The translations under genes were made by a program, and so were the position numbers. Of a stretch of DNA of 64,000 nucleotides, positions 24,359 through 31,434 are shown in pieces (the first letter of the stretch is position 1; each line of letters opens with the position of its first letter). The notes beneath the pieces are model-generated. The model saw only the letters and a program-made list of their open reading frames with translations. It was not told the origin of the DNA and ran no database searches. This DNA is from Flagellimonas_A sp039592695 (GTDB lineage Bacteria > Bacteroidota > Bacteroidia > Flavobacteriales > Flavobacteriaceae): NCBI RefSeq assembly GCF_039592695.1, contig NZ_JBBUTK010000002.1:558001-622000 (forward strand), in the 5' to 3' direction.

Positions 24359-25585
24359 TTAATTGATGAAAAATTTTATAATCAATCCACCCGCGAGCCA
24401 GACATAACAGATAAAGGCCGCATATTTCAAAATGATTTCGAGCAAAGGGCTTTTGGGCGCCATTTCGCTCATAGAGTGTTCCACATCCTTTTTCTTATAG
24501 AATCCCAGATAAATTAGGTATCCTGAAATTGCAAGAAAGGCAAGATTGAGATAGAAGGTGTAGTCAATCTTAAAATGTTCCTTGTCCTGAATCTTGACCT
24601 GCGACGGGTCGGGCAGCATTCCCAACAAATCGAAACCATAATGCAGTGCCAACGAAGTACTAATCAATGCGGTAAACAACAGGAACAGAATGAAAAATGA
24701 CATCTTCCACCCATAATATTTCGCATTGATGCGCAGGACGGGAAAAACTACCAAATCACTAAAGATAAAGGCCATTACACCTGCAAAGCTGACCCCTTTA
24801 CCGAACAGTAATGCTGCCAATGGAATATTGCCCATTGAGCCAATGAATGTGAGAAAAGCCGCTACGGGACCGACCACGATATGTTCCAGAATTTCAAGAA
24901 ACGTAAAATCCGTTTTGCCTTGGCCGCTGTTAATAAAAAGCGTCTGGAAGAAGGAATCGGGTATAAAGGCCGCTACGATTCCAGCGATGGTAAAGCCAAC
25001 GGTGACATCTTTCCAGACCATTTGCCATTCCATCTTATATTTTTTGGCGACCCTGGCCCAGCTGTCCTCGTTTTGAATCTGTTTTTTCCAATCCTTGGAA
25101 TCATCCATCTCATCATCGTCCTGTCCTTCCAAGTTCTTACGTGCTTTTTCTATGAGTTTTTTGGGATTGATGACCCGAATGAGAATCCAGCATATCAATA
25201 TCAGTAACAGACCGCCCACATATTCCCCAACCACGAACTGCCAGCCCAAAAAGATCGATATGATTATTCCCAATTCGATGACCAGGTTGGTCGATGCCAA
25301 TAGGAAGGCAATTGACGAGACAAAGCTTGCCCCCTTTTTAAAGATGGATTTTGCACTCGCCAAAGCCGCAAAGCTGCAGGAACTGCTTATGAAACCGAAG
25401 AATGTACCCAAGGCCACACTTTTTCCTTCATTTTCGCCCATCGTTTTTTGCATCCGCTTTTCGGTCACGAAAATCTGTATCATACTGCTGATGATATACC
25501 CCAAGATAAATGCCCAAAGTGCCATCCAGAAAAATCCCGTTGTGGTATAGGCCGCTTCGCCCCATTGTTTTAAAAAATCGTTCAT
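24359..25585 (-). CDS. Permease of the ArsP/YraQ (UPF0718/DUF318) type
   Basis: A 408-residue membrane protein with two bundles of about four helices separated by a charged loop (residues 145-185, QDDDEMDDSKDWKK). The motif ALGTFFGFISSSCSFAALASAKSIFKKGASFVSSIAFLLASTNLV is typical of the UPF0718 permease family, which includes ArsP exporters of organoarsenicals. The Ser-Ser-Cys-Ser segment lies in the likely transport path. Gene order places it in the copper block, so its substrate may be a metal or metal conjugate; this is inference. Confidence 0.85.
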   Translation of the reverse strand: MNDFLKQWGEAAYTTTGFFWMALWAFILGYIISSMIQIFVTEKRMQKTMGENEGKSVALGTFFGFISSSCSFAALASAKSIFKKGASFVSSIAFLLASTNLVIELGIIISIFLGWQFVVGEYVGGLLLILICWILIRVINPKKLIEKARKNLEGQDDDEMDDSKDWKKQIQNEDSWARVAKKYKMEWQMVWKDVTVGFTIAGIVAAFIPDSFFQTLFINSGQGKTDFTFLEILEHIVVGPVAAFLTFIGSMGNIPLAALLFGKGVSFAGVMAFIFSDLVVFPVLRINAKYYGWKMSFFILFLLFTALISTSLALHYGFDLLGMLPDPSQVKIQDKEHFKIDYTFYLNLAFLAISGYLIYLGFYKKKDVEHSMSEMAPKSPLLEIILKYAAFICYVWLAGGLIIKFFIN

Positions 25586-25609
25586 ACGCTTTACTTTTTG
25601 TGCCTGTCA

Positions 25610-25649
25610 CGGGAAGGGTCACTAACCAACCATCATATTTCCCTTCCCG
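25610..25649. repeat. Inverted repeat CGGGAAGGG / CCCTTCCCG between permease and haem-binding genes
   Basis: Nine-bp arms (25610-25618 and 25641-25649) separated by 22 bases in the 74-base gap. It has no T-run, so it is not a clear terminator; it may be an RNA structure that tunes expression of the distal copper genes. The same CCCTTCCCG string recurs in the hairpin at 29129-29152. Confidence 0.45.
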
Positions 25650-25659
25650 CAGCAGGACT

Positions 25660-26115
25660 TTATTCTAAGCTATCTTTTAGTGTAATCATATAGTCAAGTA
25701 CTATTGTCTTATTCTTTTCGGAAAGAACGGCATCCCTATGAATTAGTGTGTAACTGTCCAAAGGCATTTCCCCATCCTTAATCTGGCTTATAATTGACCT
25801 TAATTTGCTGGTTTTCCTACGGTCGGAAAGGTCATCCCATTCGTTGAAATTCAATTCTGCCTTTCCTTCCTTAATATGATGTTCCAAATACCAAGCAGAT
25901 GGTTGAATTTTGCTATACCAAGGATAATTGGTATTGTTACTGTGGCAATCATAGCAGGAAGCCCGCAACGATTGTTCAACCGTTGCAGGTACTTTGTTCA
26001 CGAGCATAAAATCGGTTTGTGGCACCATTTCGCTCTGGTTATAATCCACAGGGAAAAATTGGATGACCACAAAGGCAATCAATGCTATCCACGCTATGAT
26101 TTTTACTACTTTCAT
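25660..26115 (-). CDS. Haem-binding-domain (single CxxCH) protein
   Basis: A 151-residue protein with an N-terminal membrane anchor (residues 4-21) and a c-type haem motif CYDCHSN (C54, C57, H58) followed by NYPWYSKIQPSAWYLEHHIKEGKAELNFNEW, the signature of the Haem_bd family of Bacteroidetes. It would sit in the periplasm, tethered to the inner membrane, and could pass electrons or sense redox state. Its start abuts the stop of the DUF3347 gene. Its presence beside a multicopper oxidase suggests a shared role in copper oxidation chemistry. Confidence 0.85.
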   Translation of the reverse strand: MKVVKIIAWIALIAFVVIQFFPVDYNQSEMVPQTDFMLVNKVPATVEQSLRASCYDCHSNNTNYPWYSKIQPSAWYLEHHIKEGKAELNFNEWDDLSDRRKTSKLRSIISQIKDGEMPLDSYTLIHRDAVLSEKNKTIVLDYMITLKDSLE

Positions 26116-26712
26116 TTAGTTTATTTCACGCTGCACTTTACCACATTTCAGCATTTGAGCACCGAAATAAGGATTCCTGATTTCTTCATTCATACTTAGC
26201 CAAGCGCCGCCTTTATTGTTATCATACATTGGGCAATACTGCTCATAAATGATCATTGAAGTTCCCGTTATCGCCACCATATCGGTCATATCCTTACTAA
26301 GTGTTTTGAAATGCTCACGTTGGTGGGCTATATCGCTCTCGCCAATATGCTCGGCGTGTTCGGTGGCATCTTCGATGATGTCCTTTAGTTCGTTCTGCTC
26401 GCTGTCCGCATAGCTTGATGCATCAAAAGATTTTAGTGATTGTGCCAAGGTGTTGCCCAGTTCCTTTGCTTTGGAATTGTCATCGTTGACCAAAGCATCC
26501 TTCAGGTTGAAATAGTCTTTCAATACCACTTCTGCCTTTGTATCTTGATTTTTGTCCATAGCCATATCTTCCTTATCATTCATCGTTTCCTGATGCATCT
26601 CGTTGCTCATAGGTGCAGCTGGTTCATTCTTGTTTCCATCCTTGCAGGAAACGGTTAGAATCATTGTGGCAGCAAGTGCCATTGTGCTCATTCTTAATTT
26701 GATTGTTTTCAT
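26116..26712 (-). CDS. DUF3347 lipoprotein, putative periplasmic copper-binding protein
   Basis: A 198-residue lipoprotein (lipobox near Cys23) with a Met/His-rich linker (MSNEMHQETMNDKEDMAMDKN), then a helical DUF3347 domain ending YCPMYDNNKGGAWLSMNEEIRNPYFGAQMLKCG. The same ending occurs in the CusB-like adaptor, where it is fused to the pump adaptor, so this gene is a free-standing paralogue. The paired Cys and Met residues are likely Cu(I) ligands. It lies between the multicopper oxidase and the haem-binding protein. Confidence 0.85.
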   Translation of the reverse strand: MKTIKLRMSTMALAATMILTVSCKDGNKNEPAAPMSNEMHQETMNDKEDMAMDKNQDTKAEVVLKDYFNLKDALVNDDNSKAKELGNTLAQSLKSFDASSYADSEQNELKDIIEDATEHAEHIGESDIAHQREHFKTLSKDMTDMVAITGTSMIIYEQYCPMYDNNKGGAWLSMNEEIRNPYFGAQMLKCGKVQREIN

Positions 26713-26749
26713 TTTGTGTCTGTTTTAAAGGTTTATAAATGGTTTGTGT

Positions 26750-29101
26750 TTAAAATCTTGCCGATAGACCGCCACCCCAACCAAAACGGTTGTCGTAGCT
26801 GCCCATCAACGAAAAGTTTCTGCTTAAAACGTATTCGAGGCCTACCTGCCAAGTGGTCTCTTCTTCAAAGTCAATCCCTTCCTCAAAATCGGTGACCCAG
26901 CCGAAGTCCATCTGGTATTCATATTCCCCGTAAAGGGCGATATTTCGGAATATCATCGTTGCAGTTGCAAACGATATGGTCGGCCTTAATTTGTTGTCTA
27001 TCCGTAAATCGGAATCGATAAGAAGCGGTAATAGGTAGCGCACACCCACAACGCCCGTCGTTGAAATCTCATCAAGGCTGTCCTCGCCCTCGTTTTCAAC
27101 ATTTACACCACCGAATACACGGAAATAACTGTTGAGCCAACGTTCATACGTGAATTCAGCTTCCAGATTTTCGTTCCAACCGTATTCCCCGCGAAGTGTA
27201 AACTGGTTACGAATGTTGGTGGCTGTATAAAAAAGTTCTGTCATATGGCTTGCACCTGTGACTTCACCCCACGTCCACATATGGTCTGCCTCTGTGGTCA
27301 GATTGGAAAGTGGATAGCCCTTTAAGCGTTCATCGCGTGGTGTATCATAACTGAACACCCGTGCCATCCCGCTATTGATGTGATAGAGGACGTGGCAATG
27401 GAAAAACCAGTCACCGTATTCAACGGCATCAAACTCGATGACCACTTTCTGCATCGGTGCCACGTTCACGGTATGCTTGAGCGGACTGTATTCGCCGTTC
27501 TCGTTAAGCACCCTAAAGAAATGCCCGTGCAGGTGCATCGGGTGGTGCATCATCGTCATATTATTCAGCGTGATTCTAACGACTTCGCCCTGTTTAATTT
27601 TTATCTTGTCGGTTTCAGACAATGGTACGCCGTTGATTGACCATACGTAACGGTTCATATTTCCCGTTAGGTTGAACAGCATTTCCCGGACAGGTTTTCC
27701 ATCTTCAAACTCGGTTTTGCCCGGTGCTTTCAGGTAGTGATAGTTGAATTCTGGATTGCCGCCCGTTTTCATATTATCGCCAATTACTTTGTCCTGTGGT
27801 ACCATATAGCCCATTTTCATTCCGCCCATTTTGCCGCCATCATCCATCTTCATCTTGTCGTCCATTTGCATATCTTCGTGACCCATCTTATCGTGGTCCA
27901 TTTCGGTGGAATCCTTTTTCATTCCCTTCATCTTGCCCATCTTCATTCCGTCCATTTTCATCGCATACTTTTTCATCTTCTCGATGGAATCGTTTTTTGA
28001 GGGATTGAGCTTCGCAGCAGGCGCACCCATCTTCATATCCATTGCCATCATTTCCTGCATCTGTTTGATAAGGTCTGGCTTGGGAACTTCTGGTGCGGGC
28101 AAGACTTCGCCCGTTCCCAAAAACGCCGAAGCCTTTCCAGAACCGTCCTGTGAAGTAGCAAGTATTTCGAGCTTCCCGCTTTCGGGAATCGTCACGATAA
28201 AATCGTAGGTCTCTGCTACGCTGATAAGCGTTTTGTTCTTTTTTACCGGTACAACATCCAGACCGTCAGATGAAACCAGCATTGGGTCTTGGCCACCAAA
28301 GGTGAGCCAGAAGTAAGAGGCTGCGGCGGCGTTGACAAATCGTACCCGCACCCGTTCGCCAGGCTTGAATTCAGGATAGATTTGTTCCGCCTGTCCATTG
28401 ATAAAGAAGAGGTCATAATAGTTATCGAGTATGGCCATATCGGGCATTCGCTGCCACATCATCTTCAATTTGGCACCTGTGGCACCTTTGGCGATAACCT
28501 TGTCCCAACTCTGTATCTGGTTCTTTTTGATGAGATACCATTCATTGCCACGTTTAAGATTTCTCAGCTGTGATTTGGGATTTTCGTCCATCCAATCGGA
28601 TAGTACCAATACCAAATCCTTGTCATATTCCAAGTCGGTTTCCTTGGGGTTGATTTGGATAGAACCATAAACGCCACGTTGTTCCTGCAAACCTGTGTGG
28701 GAATGGTACCAATATGTACCCGATTGTTTTAACGCAAACTTGTACTGTTGGGTCTCGCCGGGTTGAATCGGTGGTGTGGTCAGATACGGTACACCATCGT
28801 AAAAGTTGGGCAGTATAAGCCCGTGCCAATGCACCGATGTTTCCACATCCATTTTATTGGTCACGTTGATGATGGCAAATTCCCCTTCGTTGAATTCAAG
28901 GTTCGGCCCGGGAATACTTCCGTTAAAGGTCATTGCCTTTACATCCTTACCTGTGTAGTTGACCGTTTCGTAATCTATGGTCAAATCATAGACCCGTTCC
29001 GGCCAGTTGTCAATATTCTCTTCACTTTCATTTGCTTTGAATTGGGCGTTCGCACCAAAGGAAATGAGTAATAAGAGAAGTAAATTTATTTTCAGTTTCA
29101 T
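26750..29101 (-). CDS. Multicopper oxidase (CopA/PcoA-like) fused to a C-terminal outer-membrane barrel-like domain (CopB/PcoB-like)
   Basis: A 783-residue exported protein (signal peptide ending GANAQ). All copper motifs are present: HWHG (91-94), WYHSH (131-135), HPMHLHGHFF (near 520) and HCHVLYHINSGMARVF (near 568). Between the second and third cupredoxin parts is a Met/His/Asp-rich stretch (about 345-435) of the kind that collects Cu(I). From about residue 620 an alternating-strand domain begins (LFYTATNIRNQFTLRGEYGW...) and ends in Phe (GGLSARF), as in outer-membrane barrels and CopB. It likely oxidises Cu(I) at the outer membrane. Confidence 0.92.
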   Translation of the reverse strand: MKLKINLLLLLLISFGANAQFKANESEENIDNWPERVYDLTIDYETVNYTGKDVKAMTFNGSIPGPNLEFNEGEFAIINVTNKMDVETSVHWHGLILPNFYDGVPYLTTPPIQPGETQQYKFALKQSGTYWYHSHTGLQEQRGVYGSIQINPKETDLEYDKDLVLVLSDWMDENPKSQLRNLKRGNEWYLIKKNQIQSWDKVIAKGATGAKLKMMWQRMPDMAILDNYYDLFFINGQAEQIYPEFKPGERVRVRFVNAAAASYFWLTFGGQDPMLVSSDGLDVVPVKKNKTLISVAETYDFIVTIPESGKLEILATSQDGSGKASAFLGTGEVLPAPEVPKPDLIKQMQEMMAMDMKMGAPAAKLNPSKNDSIEKMKKYAMKMDGMKMGKMKGMKKDSTEMDHDKMGHEDMQMDDKMKMDDGGKMGGMKMGYMVPQDKVIGDNMKTGGNPEFNYHYLKAPGKTEFEDGKPVREMLFNLTGNMNRYVWSINGVPLSETDKIKIKQGEVVRITLNNMTMMHHPMHLHGHFFRVLNENGEYSPLKHTVNVAPMQKVVIEFDAVEYGDWFFHCHVLYHINSGMARVFSYDTPRDERLKGYPLSNLTTEADHMWTWGEVTGASHMTELFYTATNIRNQFTLRGEYGWNENLEAEFTYERWLNSYFRVFGGVNVENEGEDSLDEISTTGVVGVRYLLPLLIDSDLRIDNKLRPTISFATATMIFRNIALYGEYEYQMDFGWVTDFEEGIDFEEETTWQVGLEYVLSRNFSLMGSYDNRFGWGGGLSARF

Positions 29102-29128
29102 AAATATATATTCCTAATTTTTTAAAGT

Positions 29129-29152
29129 AGCCCTTCCCGTTCAGGAAGGGCT
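29129..29152 (-). terminator. Hairpin downstream of the copper-storage gene
   Basis: AGCCCTTCC and GGAAGGGCT (9-bp arms, 6-base loop) lie ten bases after the copper-storage gene stop. Read on the minus strand the stem is followed by ACTTTAAAAAATT, so the U-run is weak; it may attenuate or process the transcript before the multicopper oxidase gene and need not end it fully. Confidence 0.5.
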
Positions 29153-29161
29153 GAACTATTC

Positions 29162-29482
29162 TTAAGCCAAATAGCTTTCACAAGCCTCGGCACATTTTCT
29201 GCACGCTTCGGCGCAATCCTTACAGTGCTGATGGTCGTGCTTGGCACATTCATCGGCACATTTTTCACAAATGCTTTTGCAGTATTCCACCAAACCTTTT
29301 GCATCGGCATAATTGGCCGCAAGCAATTTGGCCGTGGCGCTACATACTTCTGCACAGGCTCTGTCCGTACGGATACAATCCACCATCATCTTGATGTCAT
29401 CGGTATCCAGACAGGCATCGGCGCAATGGTTGCAATGGGTTACACAGTTGTTCAATGCTTCGATTAATCGTGAGTTTTTCAT
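29162..29482 (-). CDS. Four-helix-bundle copper-storage protein (Csp3-like)
   Basis: A 106-residue protein with sixteen Cys, mostly as CxxC or CxxxC along four predicted helices (NNCVTHCNHCADAC, MMVDCIRTDRACAEVC, VEYCKSICEKCADEC, HCKDCAEACRKCAEACESYLA), the pattern of Csp proteins that store many Cu(I) ions in a tube of thiolates. There is no signal peptide, so it is the cytosolic Csp3-like kind. It lies between the AraC-type regulator and the multicopper oxidase and would buffer cytosolic copper before export by CopA and CusA. Confidence 0.93.
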   Translation of the reverse strand: MKNSRLIEALNNCVTHCNHCADACLDTDDIKMMVDCIRTDRACAEVCSATAKLLAANYADAKGLVEYCKSICEKCADECAKHDHQHCKDCAEACRKCAEACESYLA

Positions 29483-29569
29483 TGTAAAATGATTTTTAGT
29501 TAAACATTTAATTTCCTGCGGAAATTACCTCTGTATATCAATGTTTTGTGTCATAATTTTGGTTCTTAT

Positions 29570-30133
29570 CTACATAATTTTGTCCAACGAATTCCTAAAA
29601 TTCTTTTGTTGGGATTTATAGGTTGAAAGGCTCATTCCCGTCTCGCTTTTAAACTGTCCGCTTAAATGGTTGATATGGCTATAGTCGAGCAGTTGCGCCA
29701 TTTCAGTAAAATTGTGTTCGTTAGCCTGTATGAGTTCTTTTACCTTTTCAATTTTTAGTTTGATGAAATATTTTTCAATGGTAACACCTTGCGTAAACGA
29801 GAATACCTTGCTGATTTTTGAATACTCGTGTCCCAAGGCATCCACCAAATGTTCGGACAGTTTTTTATCAAGTTGAATCGGTAGTTCCTGCATCGTTTTT
29901 ATGAGTTCGACCTTGACCTTTTCGGTCAACTTTTCTTCCGTACTTCCGATGAGCGAGAAACCGTTTTCTTTCAACAAGGTTTCGAATTTGTCCAAATCAA
30001 GGTCATCAATGTCCAGCCGCAATCGACCCAATTCAATCTGATGCAACTCGATATTATTTGCATTCAGTTCATCCTTCAACACCTTGATGCATCGGTCGCA
30101 TACCATATTTTTTATGTAAAAGTCCTTGACCAT
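29570..30133 (-). CDS. AraC-type regulator with an HMA-like N-terminal domain
   Basis: A 187-residue protein. Residues 1-65 (MVKDFYIKNMVCDRCIKVLKDEL...LKENGFSLIG) look like a ferredoxin-fold heavy-metal-associated domain with MVCDRC (C12, C15). Residues about 95-187 are an AraC/XylS HTH (IEKYFIKLKIEKVKELIQANEHNFTEMAQLLDYSHINHLSGQFKSETGMSLSTYKS). A regulator that binds Cu(I) through its own HMA-like domain is the natural reading. It starts two bases before the end of the TolC gene's spacer and shares its transcript, and likely controls the copper block. Confidence 0.85.
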   Translation of the reverse strand: MVKDFYIKNMVCDRCIKVLKDELNANNIELHQIELGRLRLDIDDLDLDKFETLLKENGFSLIGSTEEKLTEKVKVELIKTMQELPIQLDKKLSEHLVDALGHEYSKISKVFSFTQGVTIEKYFIKLKIEKVKELIQANEHNFTEMAQLLDYSHINHLSGQFKSETGMSLSTYKSQQKNFRNSLDKIM

Positions 30134-30135
30134 AG

Positions 30136-31434
30136 TTAGTTGATTAGATAATTGATAATCGCAGACTGTGCATAGTACATCCGCACCGACTCGATTTGGT
30201 TCATCTGAAATTTCAGTTGCAGTTCCTGTATGTCCAGTACATCATTAAAATCGATGGTTCCCGTTTCATAATTCTTAATCAGGATTTCTTCGGCATCGTT
30301 CGCTTGCTTTAAATTCTTTTCTTGGGTATTGAATTGAATACGGGCTTGATTGCGTTGCGATGTTGCTTTCGCGAAAGCGGTTTCCAATACATTCAATCGT
30401 TCGTTTTTCTGGGATTCGATTTCCAGTTGCTTCAGTTCGTTCTGTTTGGAAACCGATGAATAGCGGTTGTTGAAAATAGGTATGGACAGCGATACCATTG
30501 GCATAATGATATCCTTGCCGTTGTCGCTAAAGGTCATATCGGGACGTTCGGAAACGGGTACATAGTCCAATCCAAAACCGATATTCGGGGCACTTTCTTT
30601 CTGATTGAGCAATTCGGATTGCTCAATGGACTCGTAAAGTCTATCGTATTTTAGCAGTTCCGGATTGAGTGCCAATCCTTCTTTGCTATACATCGGGTCT
30701 TCCGTTGGAATGGTCATTTCCGGAACAACTTCCACGGCGATACTTTCCTTTCGGTTCAGCAGATTGTTGAAGTTGGACTGTTCCGCCAAATAGTCTTCCT
30801 GAAGGACTTCCTTTTGTTGTTGTAATTCGTTCTGCCGAATCTGCAATCGTAGTACGTCCACGGCAGAGGCTTTGCCCACTTCAACAGAGGTCAATGCCAA
30901 CCGTTCATAGGTCTCTAAGAGTTGGATGTTTTCGTCCAAAATATCCTGCTTCGCCTTATTGGCATACAATTGGTAATAGGATTGGGCGACCGAAAGTGCC
31001 AGTTTTCGTTTGGCAATGGCAATTTCTACAAACTCATTTTCCGCCATTGAGCTGGCATAGTTTTCCCGTGCCGTTATCGTGCCGAACCAAGGCAACATCT
31101 GCGAAATCGAAAACCGTGCCCGTTGCGCACCCGTTCGGGTTTCGGGTTCGCTTACAAAGTATCCTGCGCTTACAATGGTATTGGGCAATGCATTGACCTC
31201 GTTAACCTTTTCTTCGGCAATATTGTACCGCAGCCCGTAAGCCTGAATATCTGGATTGTTTCTTTCGGCTTCCTGAATATAGGATTGTAATTTCTGTGCC
31301 TGCCCGCCGATTGAAATCAGTCCAAGGCTCAATATTAGCAATGCGTTCAGGCGGGCTTTCGCACTTCGTCTTCGCTCAGCATAAACTTCAGCGGAAACAA
31401 GCAACAACCCGATTATTATGTTTAGATTTCTCAT
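30136..31434 (-). CDS. TolC-family outer-membrane channel (CusC-like) with a repeat inserted in its signal region
   Basis: A 432-residue outer-membrane factor with the two-fold helical TolC repeat, the exit duct of the CusABC copper pump. Its N-terminus is odd: MRNLNIIIGLLLVSA, then EVYAERRRS (16-24) and AKAR, then a second hydrophobic stretch LNALLILSLGLISIGGQAQ. Bases 31364-31389, coding residues 16-24, match 23 of 26 bases of an intergenic repeat at 37373-37398, so a mobile repeat seems to have split the signal peptide. It overlaps cusA by four bases. Confidence 0.9.
   Translation of the reverse strand: MRNLNIIIGLLLVSAEVYAERRRSAKARLNALLILSLGLISIGGQAQKLQSYIQEAERNNPDIQAYGLRYNIAEEKVNEVNALPNTIVSAGYFVSEPETRTGAQRARFSISQMLPWFGTITARENYASSMAENEFVEIAIAKRKLALSVAQSYYQLYANKAKQDILDENIQLLETYERLALTSVEVGKASAVDVLRLQIRQNELQQQKEVLQEDYLAEQSNFNNLLNRKESIAVEVVPEMTIPTEDPMYSKEGLALNPELLKYDRLYESIEQSELLNQKESAPNIGFGLDYVPVSERPDMTFSDNGKDIIMPMVSLSIPIFNNRYSSVSKQNELKQLEIESQKNERLNVLETAFAKATSQRNQARIQFNTQEKNLKQANDAEEILIKNYETGTIDFNDVLDIQELQLKFQMNQIESVRMYYAQSAIINYLIN
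31364..31389 (-). repeat. Dispersed flavobacterial repeat (TCCTGAGCGnAGnCGAAG type) inside the TolC signal region
   Basis: Read on the minus strand: GAAGTTTATGCTGAGCG, then AAGACGAAG. It matches the chromosomal copy at 37373-37398 with three differences in 26 bases. A third relative lies at 63506-63525. Confidence 0.75.

Noticed and set aside
27800..27990. DNA tandem repeat in the multicopper oxidase gene
   Set aside because: The repetitive look comes from Met/Asp/His/Lys codons in a copper-binding linker; there is no fixed period.
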